In this document: positions 22,385 through 34,814 of the stretch, one piece after another | Numbering within the stretch: position 1 is the first letter of the stretch | How the letters are laid out: the number at the start of each line of letters is the position of its first letter | From: Cladocopium goreaui | Lineage: Eukaryota > Sar > Dinophyceae > Suessiales > Symbiodiniaceae | Reading direction: 5' to 3' | Assembly (NCBI GenBank): GCA_947184155.2 | Contig: CAMXCT020000484.1 | Coordinates: 108,325 to 172,324, forward strand | DNA: 64,000 nucleotides | Program-made: the position numbers and the translations under genes | Notes under the pieces: generated by a model | Database searches by the model: none | Told to the model about the DNA's origin: nothing | Seen by the model: the letters and a program-made list of their open reading frames with translations, nothing else

Positions 22385-22975
22385 ATTAACTTAACTAACT
22401 TGACTAACTTAACTAACTTCACTAACTTAACTACCCTAACTTCGACGACAACAGCAACAGCAACAACAACAACAACAACAACTACAACAACTACAACAAC
22501 TACAACTACAACTACAACTACAACTACACAACAACTACAACTAGAACTACAACTACAACAACTACAGCTACAACAACAACAACAACAACTACTACTACTA
22601 CTACAACAACTACAACAACTACAACTACAACAACAACTACACAACAACTACAACTAGAACTACAACTACAACAACTACAGCTACAACAACTACAGCTACA
22701 ACAACAACAGCTACAACAACAACTACAACTACAACTACAACTACAACTACAAACTACAACAACAGCAACAACAACAACTACAACAACAACTACTACTACT
22801 ACAACTACACTACACAACAACTACAACCACACAACAACTACAACTACAACAACTACAACTACAACTACAAAACAACTACAGCTACAACCATATGACTGCA
22901 ATTTCACTACACTAATTACATTACACCACAACTACAACTCCACTACGCTACAACTACAACTACAGTTGCAGTACA
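22385..22975. repeat. ACA/ACT trinucleotide-rich microsatellite
   Basis: A short ACTTAACTA-type run (22385-22440) leads into about 500 bp of interrupted (ACA)n, (ACT)n and (ACAACT)n units with blocks of ACTACAGCTACA. Within it, copies of a roughly 110-bp longer segment recur (the ACACAACAACTACAACTAGAA stretch at about 22530 and 22640), so the microsatellite has also duplicated as larger blocks. Confidence 0.9.
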
Positions 22976-22979
22976 TCAC

Positions 22980-25080
22980 ACTACATCCAGCAGTTGTGGG
23001 TGAGGTGACCACTGCAACCATTGCAACCATTCCAGCAAACACAACTCCAACCACCTTTCGGTCAATCAGTGGCTTCGCTCTGCCATCCCTGATTCACAAC
23101 AACCAACTTCTCCTATATATAGGTTTCCTATTTTTGAAACTTCCGCCACCGCCTTGTGCGGTACTACTGGTAATCAAAGTTGAGTTGGGCTGAACAGACA
23201 GTAACAAGCTTGAACCCAGCAAACTTTGACAATTGTGAAGGTGGCCAGATTAGCCGCTGAATCTCTTTTGAAGACAGTGTGAAAATACTCTTGCAGTCAT
23301 ACAGTTATATAAGTGTTAAAGTTGCTTCTTTGCACACAGTTTTGTAAATTAGTTACGGAAGTAGGTTTTGTAGAAGTCGTCTCTTTGGAGTTTTTACCAA
23401 GCTGAATGCAGTATTTGCTAGGCATCCTGTTTTTGTTTTCATTTGGTGGCTGTTGCCTTTACATTGGTTTTGCATGAAGGTATATATGAAACCGTTTTGG
23501 GGTCAAATTCGTTGAATTCTCTGTTGCCTTGCGAATGTGGTGCATGCGCACACATACTGTTACTAACTGCATCGGGCAACTGGCAACCTTATAACCGCAA
23601 TGGCATCGGTCCTGGTGGTTGTGGTGGTGATGGCGGTGGTGGCACTAGGTGCTGGCTTTGCTTCTGGCTGTTGTTTTGCCAAATGACTGCAAGACGCGTC
23701 GAAACGATTTAAAGCCGACGGTTTTTGCCTTTTTGTACTGTATTTGGTACGCATCTCGTTCGCCTATCTTGTTCAGTTTGCTTTCATTTCCATATATTTC
23801 CTGTATCAGTAGCATTTCTGTTGTTTTGCTTTTGCAAGCGTTGCCATGCTGGATTGGTTCTTCAAAACAAGATTCCTGGCATGCGAAGGAATTGTTTTCC
23901 CCAGGCAGCTTGAACCTTCCAGGATTTACATAGCGGCCCTAAGGAATCTCAAACCCGGTCCGTAAATGTAGCATTTACATCAGGGACAGCATGGATGACT
24001 TAGGGATGGTTTCTTGAAAACAGCGTTGTTAATGGGGAAAGTGTGAAAGGGGACGTGCAGGGTTGATTTCCACTTCTACCTGTATCAAGTCAAAGTGAAA
24101 ATATGAAAATGGCAGCTTCAATAAGCTCAATCAGCTGTTGGCTCGGAATGAACGCGTGACTACCACAGATTTCTTGGGACAGGACAGGCGGGCGGGCAAG
24201 ACTCATGAATATATCCCGCAAGAGCCTAGCTCATTGATTTAGGACTTGCTGAAAATTTTCACGTTTGGTAGCGGCACTTTTGAGAATTTAGCGGCTGATT
24301 TTGTTCTACACGGCACTTTTACCCGTCCAAAAAGTTAGCGGCAAAAAAAGTGCATAGCATGAAGTTCCAGGAAGATAAGAAGAAGGATACTCAACCATAC
24401 ACTGCCTTGAATTATTGGCAGTGTATGCAGACGTGCAACGGGATGTGTTCTACATGAAGCAACACAAGGGATATACGCCACGGATTTGAGAAAACAACGG
24501 TGAATACAGGTCGTGTCCACTGCCGGTGTTGCTGCTGTGAAAACAATCACCCACAAGAAAGGTCCCACAAAGCACCCTGACCATTATTGCATCCAAAGAA
24601 CAAGGCGAAGTGTCCTCATCTTGACCAAAAATCCATTCAGGTCGCACATTCTTGCAGGAGTTGCGTGGGAGGGAGACAGTGCAAAGGACACTTTGGCAGG
24701 TGCTGTCTCGTCATGAAGCCGCACTTGAACGGCTGCACCCAGAGGGCACAATTAGTTTATGGTTGGATCAGCCTCCCAAACGGACCACTTCCAAAGGGAA
24801 TCGCAGAAATCCATGCAGTGTCACTTTGACTAGGTGTTAGCATTGGCACTGCACAGGTTAGCATTGGCATGTTGTCACTTGATGTAGAGAAAAAACCTGA
24901 AAAACGTCCGCTTCGAGCAGTCGGAAGGGATGGCTGAGCGGCAAGCGCGGGGAACAACCATTTGCGCGTGGCCGTCAGAGAAATTTGCAGTGAAGCTCCT
25001 TGAGCCGAATCCACTTGAGTCGGTTTAACATATATATTGTCAGAGGCAAATTTTCAGGATAAATATCCTTAAATATCCTC
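22980..25080. other. unassigned DNA
   Basis: Mostly AT-rich with scattered short frames on both strands. I see no motif-bearing reading frame, exon-like island with good boundaries, or repeat array. Confidence 0.4.
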
Positions 25081-25086
25081 AGTTCA

Positions 25087-25725
25087 ATGCGCCAAACTAG
25101 CAGCTTGACAACAACCTGTCCGCAAGAGGTAATCCTCAACTTGGATACCACATTGCTTGTCCCACAGTCGGTGAATCTGCATGCATCCTGTCACCCAAAG
25201 CTTTACTTGCATCCGAGAGCAAAGGCAAGTCGTCAACTTCCAAAAATGTCACCTGGATCGGTCTTATTCACCAACGAGCTGCAATCGTGGGAATCTGACA
25301 AGGCTGCAAGCTGGCTTGATTTGGCGAAAGCTTATGGTGGTCAACATCGTAGCCGTAGTGGAACCATCAAAATACCGCAAGACTTCATCTGCTTTTTGGA
25401 CATACGAGCGAAGGCCACATTTGTTTCCAGCTTGACCAGCTATGTCGCTGTCTGCCCATCTTGGCAGGAGGAAGTTCAAAGCCTGATACGAGCCACGGGC
25501 TGTCGACCAAAAGCAAGTCTCTGGCCGCGCCAAAGAGGGGAAGTACCGATTTGCTACCATCATGCTCGACCAGTTCAAGTACACATCTGTGCAGATTGGG
25601 CCTGCTGCAGCGTGTCACAATCATCTGCAAGGTCTTTTGGAATCTACTGTGGTTCCATGCCGGACAAGGTCGAACTCCACAACGAGATGGTTTCAGCTTC
25701 AGGCCAAGTCCAACCTCGTGGTTAG
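25087..25725 (+). CDS. open reading frame of 212 codons, unrecognised
   Basis: The longest plus-strand frame in the middle third starts at an ATG at 25087. It has a mixed composition without low complexity, but I recognise no domain. The overlapping minus-strand frames are also long. A related stretch (GGGCCTGCTGCAG... GGAATCTACTG) recurs at about 34708-34765, so the DNA belongs to a repeat family and the frame may be incidental. Confidence 0.2.
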   Translation: MRQTSSLTTTCPQEVILNLDTTLLVPQSVNLHASCHPKLYLHPRAKASRQLPKMSPGSVLFTNELQSWESDKAASWLDLAKAYGGQHRSRSGTIKIPQDFICFLDIRAKATFVSSLTSYVAVCPSWQEEVQSLIRATGCRPKASLWPRQRGEVPICYHHARPVQVHICADWACCSVSQSSARSFGIYCGSMPDKVELHNEMVSASGQVQPRG

Positions 25726-26167
25726 GAACTCGGTGACACTACTTGCCCAGGCTTAGGTCTGAGCAAAATCCTTTCGTAGTGACTTCAGAAGAACACCCGA
25801 TGGATTTGTGAGATTTGAAAGAGACTTCGAGAGATGTTTTGCACGCTATGTGACCTAGATCGATGCGAGATAGGCATAGCGAGGCAACGCAGCATTTGAC
25901 TTCGGAAAACAGCTGAAACTTGGCTTCACGCCATGCATTTCACAAAAAGTCAGCGTTTGCGAAGTCTTGGATTGAGGACTGCGACATCTTCCAACAACAT
26001 CGGGCAGCCATGGGCCTTGCAAGCCTAGAAGCTTCGGCCTAGAAGCTTCCGTTCCAGCCTGGGGCCTGGAAGACCAATACCGAGACCCGCAAAGGGAGAA
26101 ACCTTCAAGTGCCGCAACCGAGATTGGTGACACAAGTGACTGCAGCCACTAAGTTCCATGCGATATA

Positions 26168-26307
26168 ATGTCAACCCCGGATTAATAAACCATGGTTTAT
26201 TAATTAGGGGGGGTACTCCTCCACTAGTCATAATCCAATACTTAAATGGTACCCCCCCAATTAACCAGCCTCGGCAGCCCAGGGGGCCACTAATCCAGGG
26301 TTGACAT
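26168..26307. mobile_element. MITE-like element, 140 bp, TA target duplication
   Basis: The ends form terminal inverted repeats: ATGTCAACCCCGGATTA at 26168-26184 and its inverse at 26291-26307, with 16 of 17 bases paired. A TA dinucleotide flanks both ends (26166-26167 and 26308-26309), as expected of Tc1/mariner-type insertions. Inside are a perfect 22-bp palindrome (TTAATAAACCA and its inverse, 26180-26201) and a G7/C7 inverted pair (GGGGGGGTAC with GTACCCCCCC). There is no coding capacity, so it would be non-autonomous. Confidence 0.6.
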
Positions 26308-26309
26308 TA

Positions 26310-27810
26310 GATGTTGCTTTGCTGGCAGTGCTAAAGGGACCCTTGCCTGCTCTCCAGAGCGGCAGCACCCGAGATGAATTCCACTGTTGTATGTTGTGCA
26401 AAGTTGCCAGGCTGTCTGGCACCAGGCAGCCCGCACGTCATGGAATCAGCTGCAGCACACAACTTGCCAATGCTGGCACTACCACTGGATTCCGTGGGAT
26501 TGGCAGTGGACGTGATATGACTTTGCTTGGAGGCAAGAATCTGCTGTTGACAGTTGATGCCGTTGATCCTGTTCTGACAGGGTGCAAACAGATTTGACGG
26601 GTTCTGCGAATTCCTAGGCTTGGTCCAGCGTGGGCTCGTCCAGGGCGGGCCCTCCGTCGTTTCAAATGGCACATGTTGGTAGCGCAGGACGAACAAGTCG
26701 GATGATACATCCAGCTCGGCCAAAGGGCCGATGGGAGACCTGAAAATTGATTTAAGGGGCCGCTTTTGACCCCTTTTGAAATCTTATTTTGAAAGGCCCC
26801 CAAATGCAACAATTCCGCTATATTTCCTCACAGACTGTGAGAAAACGAAGTTGGAGTCAGATTTTCGTGCACATGTCCCAAAAAATATGCCAACGACGAC
26901 ACGAAATGACACGTTCCAGGTATACCCGAAAAATCCCGAAGAGCACCCGACACGTTCTTAAGGAGTGCTTTTTGGAGACCCCTTTTGTGAAGGGGTGCTT
27001 TTTGGAGACCCGTAGCCAACCGACACGACGCGCAAGTTACACGCTCTGACACCACACTTTTTGGATTTTCCCCTAAAAATCAAAACAAGTGCGCAGAACG
27101 CAAAAAAGTGTCGACACGAATTGACACGCCGGCGACACGCAAAGGATCCCTATCCAACAAGATGTTCCAAAGTGTCAAACTTTCAGACCTTGCAAATTAA
27201 GGGCTGCTTTTTGAGAACCCCCTGTAAGGGGTGCTTTTTCCAGACCCTTTCGGCCATGCTGGATGGGTTAGTCTCTTTAAACAAATCAGCGCCTAGAAGC
27301 CCTGGGTCTTACAGCACAGGTCTGGGCAATCTCAAATAATGAAAGTCACGGAGGCTAGTCCCTTCGTCAGCCTTCGAGATCAACCATGTGGTCATGGGAC
27401 TGCGCCCAGCGTGAAAGTGTGGTCACAAAGGGACATCGGTGACGTTGTGACTTGCTTGGCGTTTGAGTTCTAAGTTGTCACTGAACTGTCACCTCAAGAC
27501 AGTTTGTGCTGGCTCTCTGATGGTGCTTTGCTCAGCACAGCTCTTATCTGCTCAACGTATAGCTGAGGTGGTTTGTGCAAAATCCGAGTTCGACGCTCCA
27601 AAAGGCGAGCAATCCTGCAGCATCTCATGAGAACAGCTGTTCTGAACTGTCATGTCTCGCTCGGATACAGTGAAAGCATATGTGAAAGCTATTTTGAGGT
27701 GCTTGCAGCGGTTGCGGTCTTTTTCGACTCCGAGCAGTCGGAAAAAATATCCTCATGTGTCCAGGCTTCACAAGGGTGAAAGTAGCACATTTCAAACTTT
27801 TTGGAGATGT
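26310..27810. other. unassigned DNA with short GTGCTTTTTGGAGACCC repeats
   Basis: The motif AGGGGTGCTTTTTGGAGACC or close variants occurs at about 26960-26980, 26992-27010, 27200-27220 and 27228-27245, with intervening CGACACG(A/C) motifs. It looks like a dispersed short repeat. No gene recognised. Confidence 0.45.
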
Positions 27811-27814
27811 GGAT

Positions 27815-30800
27815 AAGTTTGGTTTCAAGAATCCAGAGCAGCAAAGGCATTGAGGCAAGTTCAAAACTTATATATTACTTTCAGGCGACTGCCCAAATCC
27901 TGAAGAATTGCCAGGACCCAAATCCTGTGGACGGTGACATATATAACTCCCCTGGATTAGGCTGAGAAATCCTGCAAACATTGGGGAACAAAAAGCAGCC
28001 ACCATTTGTTTGGTAGGCTGCCAGCCGGGTGTCAAGAATCCAGAGCAGGGAACGCAGGGCCTTCCCAACCAATTTAGTGACTTCCCTCAAGTGGAGAGAC
28101 ACCTAGCATTGAGTCAAACTGAAAAAATATACTCTGAGGCCACTGTCACATAGGAAGCGTCAATTGCTCCTGCGACTTCTGGCATGAGAAATTCAAACAC
28201 TATCAAACACTTCAAGTTAAAAGAGGGTGCAAGGCATCTACAATATCTACAGCCTACGGATCTTTGGGCGTGCGCTGCTGCTGCTCGAAATACCCACAAC
28301 CAACCCATCGCAAAAAGAAACTATCCCATAGTCCGACAGTACAGGACAGGTGGACAGTTCTCACCAACTTGGGTTGCCTCTCCCAATATTTCATCTCGGA
28401 TAGCTCATGTAATACGTGCAATGGATGCCTTGGATGCAGTTTGAATCGCTCTCAAATGCCCACTTCAGAGCAAGCGGAGAACGAAAGGTAGTTTTGGGGA
28501 ATCTGCACGGCCAACCATTGGTGCTGTTTCTGGATGCGGCTCCCTTACCCCGCTCGCCAAAAGAAACGAAGGCTTTGCGACAGGGCCGAGGTGAACAATT
28601 CTCACCAACTTGGGCCTCTCCCAATATGAATCTCAGCGGCAATACATGCAATGAATGCCTGGATGCAGCTGGAATCACTGCCAATTTCCCAGGACTTACT
28701 GGGGGTCGGCATGAATTGCTATGACTTCTGGCATTGAGATACTTGAAGTTAAGAGGTAGGTGCAAGGCATTTACAGCCCACAGACCTTTGGGCATGCACG
28801 GCTGCTCAACAAAAGCAATGGCTTCACATGGCTTCACCATGTTCTATCCATATGACAGGGCAAGACAGGTGAACAATTCTCGCCCAACTCCATTGCCTCT
28901 GCCGATATTTCATCTCTGATATGTCATGTGCTATATGCAATGAATGCCTTGGATGCAGCTCGAATCGTTCCCAATTTCCCACGACTCGGGGTCAGCACCA
29001 ATTGCTTCTATGACTTCTGGCACGGAGGTATCGAGATACCGTAAGTTAAAAGAGGTGATAGGTTCAAGGCATCTACAGCCCACAGACCTTTGGGCATGCA
29101 CGGCTGCTAATTACTTGAAATACCCAGAACCAATCCATGGCAAAAAAAACGACTTCACCATGTTCTATCCAATGGTATCATAGGGCAGGAAATGTGAGCT
29201 GTGTTTTCTTTCATTGCTTCAGGACATCCACTATGGTGTATTGAAGATGCGCTCGGGAAGGCTTTGTTGCGGCATCAGATACGAGATGGCCAGCAACTTT
29301 GGTCTCGTTCATCCTGACTCCAGTGGTGAAACCTGAACAAACCTGCGAATGCCAGCAACATCCAGCAGATCCGTCTCCAGCACCACTCCACAAAACTGCC
29401 ACGGCTGGCGAATCTGCCTACCATACATCAAGCAAAACTCATGTCGAAGACTCAAGAACCAGAAGCTGCTAGCCGGCGGGTGCGCTGAATTTGAGAAGTG
29501 CGATTCCTTGAGCGAATCAGAAGAACACCAGACCCTTTTCACATCCAAGGTCCCTTGACTTGTGCAAACGAGCAGCGTTCTTTTGCGATACGCGGCCAGT
29601 CTAAACAGCTTCGCGTAGCCTCCGCGGAGCCGATAACCAAACGCGGCTCAATTGAGTTCAAAATGCCCAGGCTGCCATCCGGCCCCTTTCATGCAACATT
29701 GTTTCGAATTCGGACTGCAAGCCCTGCGAGTGAAAGAGAGAGGTGTCATCATCGGTGTCATCGCAAGTCCTCCATGTCTTGAAAGCCTCCAAAACTGATT
29801 CTAAAGACAAAGTGCATACGCTAAGTTGGCCAATTCATTGCAAACAACATGTCCTTTCTGTTCGTTGTTGAGAATTTGAACCTCTTTCAAGGTCGACACT
29901 GCAGCCCAAACTTCTTTCTTTTGATTAAACATTTTGAAGTCGGATGTGTCGACCTATAGGACAGATCTGGTGGGTGCCTCCATCAATCTGCATGGGTGAT
30001 TTGTGGAGATCACACACCAATCTTTCTGTTGCTCTCTCCACCTGTGGCTTGACCAAGCAATCTGAGCTCCACCAAGAGCCATCGTCATTCTGACTGTCTC
30101 CACGTCTTATATTTGGATCAACGGGTAAGAATGAGTGCCATGTTGTTGGTGCAGCAGAACAGAAGGAATGACAAACTGATACAGATACATGTATGCTCAT
30201 TTGGTTACAATCCGCCTTTGCAGTCAAGAGATGCTGGGGGTATATGATGGTATATGAAGGTACTGAAATTTCAGTGCTTGTCAAGTCGGACTCATGTCGA
30301 TGCCGAACCCTCTGTGGAACAAGTTGCATGTTTGTTGTGCATGCACATCTCACCCCCCCAATTCTTTGGTGTAAACCTAAAGATCGACGGAACTGATCCT
30401 TAATTGGTCAACTCCATTTGCAAAATATAGAGAACCGCTGTCCGCAACGACCCCTCTCTGCAAGAGATGCACTCATAGCAACCCATCCAAGATGTGAGTT
30501 TGTCACAATGACTTTGCGATGTCTTGTGCGTAATGCCACTTGAACATGAGAGTCTTGTGATCAACAGGTGGCGAAGGGAACTCGACGATGGCATGACTTT
30601 CTCCACGGAATACCTTGTCTTGCCTGTATCTGCGCTGATATTTCATCTCGGATACTTCATGCACTACATTCAATGAATGCCCTGAGCCTTGGATGCAGCT
30701 CGAATCACTCCCAAACGCCCATGACTGGGGGTCGGCACCAATTGCTTCTATGACTTCTGGCAAGGAGGCATTGAGACACTTCAGGTTGAAAGAGTTTAAA

Positions 30801-33000
30801 GGAGGTGATGGGCGCAAGGCATCTACAGCCCACAGACCTTTGGGCGTGCACAGCTACTCGAAATGCCCAGAACGTCCCAGAACCAATCCATGGCAACAAA
30901 AACAATGGAATGGTGAGCTGTGTTTCACCGTGCCCTTTCCAATGGTATGATAGGGCAGGAAAGGTGAGCTGTGTTTTCTTTTGTTGCTTCCGGGACAACC
31001 ACTATGGTCTATCGAAGATGCTTTCGCGAAGGCAACGCGGCGGTGCTTGGTTTGCGATGTTTTGCAAAGACGATCCCAACTGAAGCTTGATACCGCGCTG
31101 CCCGGGATGAGAACAATTCTGTGACAACCACCTTAAAAGACTGGGCAGGATCACAAACATGCAAACACCTATTTCCAAGCAGAGTTCAAGAGTTGTTGTT
31201 GCAAATGAATGGATGGAATGTCTCTGTGAGAGTTCTGTGTGCCTTCCCGGAGCCTTTGCGGAGCCTTCACATCTAAAGCGCCTAGTGTAGTGCTACCCAT
31301 ACAGGGTTCATGTGAGCGGCTGACTAAATTAACGTTGGATTTGCATACCGAAACTCGCGTACTGGTTTTTGAATCTCGTTCGGTGCAGAAAGTAACTCGT
31401 TTCACACACCTTGGCACATCATGTGTATAAAACGATCTCGTGCGTACAAATATGTAAGTTCCACACTGGGCAATATTGGGACTCGTTTAGTGGGGTACCA
31501 TCTCATTTTACATATTGGAAACCACATCAAACCAAAACATGGTACTCTTTTTAGTGGGGTACCATCTCGTTTTCCATAGCAAACCCCAAATTCAGACATC
31601 TTTGACCGTATTCAAGTATCACTCCTTTACGGTTAATTGGTCGTCTGCTCATGTGGAGTAAAGACTAAATAAACCATAAGTCGTTGACTATCTGAATCTG
31701 CTCTCACATGCTGCCTTCGCAAAATGCCTTCGTGGCCGAAAACCACAGAGCCTAATGCCAATTGCCTTTGCCTGCCTTCGCACCTGGTATAAGCCCGAAT
31801 AAAGTGCCTTCTGGCATTGCGATACTTGAAGTTAAAAGAGGTAGGTGCAAGGCATTTACAGCCCCAGACCTTTGGGCATGATTGCCACTGCCAATATTTC
31901 AGGTGGATGTTTCATGTGCTTCATGCAATAATGGATGCCTTGGATGCAGCTCGAATCGTTCCCAAATGCCCACGACTGCATGGGGGCTTCAACTGCAAAA
32001 TGAGTTCGCAGTGCCTGGACTGGCGCCCAGTTTCTTTCATGCAACTTTTCCCCGAATTTGGGGCACGCCCAGAGAGCGAAAGAGATAGGTTAATTACCAT
32101 GGCTTTGTCATCAGAAAGTATGCAGCTGCAACACTGCTACGCAAGTCCTTCATGTCTTGAAAGGGAGCTAGCTTAGTAGGCTGGCCTCCAAGAATGATTC
32201 CATGAACAAAGTGCACAAGAGTGCATAAGACGTCAGAGGGACCGAAATCTAAGTGCCTGTCAAGTCGGACTCATGTCGATGCAACCCAAACAAAACTGAT
32301 TGGTAAGAACCTGGTGCCGAATCCCTCTGTGGAACAAGTTGCATGTTTGTTGTGCATGCACATCTCAACCCCCCAATTCTTTGGTGTAAACCTAAAGATC
32401 GATGGAACTGATCCTTAATTGGTCAACTCCATTTGCAAAATGTAGAGAACCGCTGTCCGCAACGAACTCCTCTGCAAGAGATACACTCGTAGCAACCCAT
32501 CCAAGATGTGAGTTTGTCACAATGACTTTGCGATGTTTTGCGCATAATGCCACTTGAACATGAGAGTCTTGTGATCAACAGGTGGCGAAGGGAACTCGAC
32601 GATGGCATGACTTTCTCCACGGAATACCTTGTCTTGCTTTCACTTGCAGTCGCTTGCGCAACTCAACTGATCTCAACTGTCGTGTCAAGGCCGGACAAGT
32701 GAACAATTCTCCTCAAATTCCGTTGCGCCAATTCCGACTTCACTCTTTCCTGCCGACTCAGTGGTGAAGCCTGAACAAGCCTGCGAATGACAGCAGATCC
32801 GTCTCGAACAACAACTACGGAATAGGGATCCCACATGGGTTGTGATAATCCCCTACCAACCAGGTAGTAGAACCCCCTAAGAACCATCAACCAACCAGGG
32901 CTTTTGACACTGCTCACTTGACATCAGACTCTTGTGATCAAAAGGTTGCAAGAGGAACTCGACGACAATGGCATAACTTTCTCACCACACAAAATGCTCT
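27815..33000 (-). repeat. array of diverged fragments of a gene-like unit
   Basis: Blocks of 80-400 bp recur here and again at 43-46 kb. Read on the minus strand, several keep the same peptide despite changed DNA. LVGKALRSLLWILDTRLA (27995-28090) has a diverged neighbour ASMPLLLWILETKLIHI (27800-27860). CLIVFEFLMPEVAGAIDAS (28158-28222) has the counterpart CLNASLPEVIEAIGAD near 30750. AHAQRSVGCRYCRCLAP lies at 28230-28310. RHEFCLMYGRQ with GVVLETDLL lies near 29350-29450. A 350-bp block at 30270-30610 is repeated at 32260-32620. The peptides suggest exons of a duplicated gene, but no copy is complete and no domain is recognised. Confidence 0.5.
31480..31580. repeat. direct repeat of TTTAGTGGGGTACCATCTC
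   Basis: Two copies of this 19-mer, each followed by (A/G)TTTT, start at about 31486 and 31549. Nothing else is recognised in the surrounding 31080-31800 stretch. Confidence 0.7.
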
Positions 33001-33046
33001 GTCTTGTTTTCGCTTCAGCCATGCTGAAAACCTTGATGGATAGCTA

Positions 33047-33080
33047 TATTATGCTATATTATATATATATATATATATGT
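33047..33080. repeat. (TA)n microsatellite
   Basis: An AT dinucleotide run is preceded by CTATATTATGCTATATTAT. Confidence 0.85.
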
Positions 33081-33509
33081 CTCTATGCCATAAGGGTTCC
33101 CTCACGCCAGTGCTTCCGGACTGCTTACACCACTGCACGTTTAGCTTTCACGGGGATTGTGGGTAGAAAAGCCCTACGCGCAGCTTACGCGAGAACATTT
33201 TTTGAAGATCTTAATATTCCAAAAATCCTGGCATCGGTAGTCAGAATTTGGCAACCTTTGCGTTTAACCTAAAATTACGGCATTTTTACCGGATGATTGC
33301 GATGGAGTGAGTCTGGGTTGGATGAGATGTCCAACGCATCCTCAACAGCTCACCGTATATCACGGTTTCTCACGATTCGTCACGGTGTTTCCGACAAATG
33401 TATACAAATGTCACTATTTTGCGTGGTCAAAATACGATTCATCACAAATGTTGAGTACGGACATCGAAAAACACTGCATTTCGCAAGTGCAGGCAAATAG
33501 ACCCAACAT

Positions 33510-34680
33510 TCAATCCCACGAGCTCGGACCCCTGTGAACTTGAGAGGCTTTGGTGAAAAAGCATCAGCACGAAACGAGTCTACGATATATACCTTATGAT
33601 TCCAAAGGCCCCATATTTGCAGGTCGCACTCAGAAAGGCCGCGCTTTCAGGGGTCGCTCAAGATAGGACCCCTAGCAAAGCACCGCTCAAAATTCATTCG
33701 AAACCCTGGACAACACCTATCTACAATGTGCAAACCTCTCTGTCTGGCCACGATTTAGAAGTCCACCCACATGGCCGCGCACCCAACCGCAATGCATGAA
33801 ATATGCGCTGCCCTGGCTGCAAGATTCCGTGAATGGATTTTCTAGCGGATTTACCATTTTTTTGTTACGTTTTTTTCACGACTTTTTCACGCTTTTTCAC
33901 GGTATTTCAGGGCCTTTGATCGAGGTCTGGGGTCGAGCTCACGTTTTTTTCACGCTTTGTTCATGTATGTTTTCTTCGTATTCTGACATGAGTTTTGGAC
34001 ATACCATTCAACCGTTGCTACAGGGAAGCAGCACAGCGGAACCAAAACCAAAAACTAAACCATGGTTGGGGCCAGAAAGGGTCATATTGAGCCCGCATGT
34101 TTCAAGGTCTTTGAAAATCAATCCAGCTTATTTTGAACATGCACATTTGAGGGTCGTTTCTGCATATTTGAGGGTCTTTCAATAGTGAGTCTGAGAGGCC
34201 CGCAAAAACGAGGTCGCAGAAGCACAAGGTATACAGCTTTTCCTGGCTCCGGTACCAAGTGTGTCACGGTCAAACCGCAAGGTTCGTTGACATGTCATAA
34301 CCTTGGGGAGGTCCCATCCCTTGTCCACGTGGTGTCCGGCCATGTGAACAAAAGAGCAAGAACAATTCTGCACTCTATCGCATTTCCCTGCAGATTGCAG
34401 ACGTGAGCCACGCAGGTTTTCTTTTCTATGACCTATGGGATCTATCTAATTACCGGTCACGTCGACTTCAAAACTGCCCGTCATCAACATGCAACCAGCT
34501 CATTTTGGCTCTGACGAGCTCGGAACCCTTTGAACTTGAGAGGCTTTGGTGAAAAGCATCAGCACGAAACGAGTCTACGATATACAGCTTTTCCTGGCTC
34601 CGGGACCAAATGTGTCACGGTCAACCCGCAAGCTTTGTTGACATGTCATAACCTTGGGAAGGTCCCATCCCTTGTCACAG
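33510..34680. repeat. segmental repeat, about 1-kb spacing
   Basis: GAACTTGAGAGGCTTTGGTG with downstream CATCAGCACGAAACGAGTCT occurs at about 33536 and 34530. A 100-bp block starting CAGCTTTTCCTGGCTCCGG occurs at 34228-34325 and 34580-34677, about 90% identical. Between copies the DNA is T-rich and rich in TTTTTCACG motifs (33850-33960). No coding region recognised. Confidence 0.7.
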
Positions 34681-34814
34681 TCGCAAGCCAAAAGTATATA
34701 ACATGCCTGCGGGCCTGCTGCAGAGCTTCAGAATCATCTGCATCTGTTGGAATCTACTGCTGCTTCATGCTCGACGTGGTTGAGGACTTGACCACCATAT
34801 CGGAGAGCATGTTT

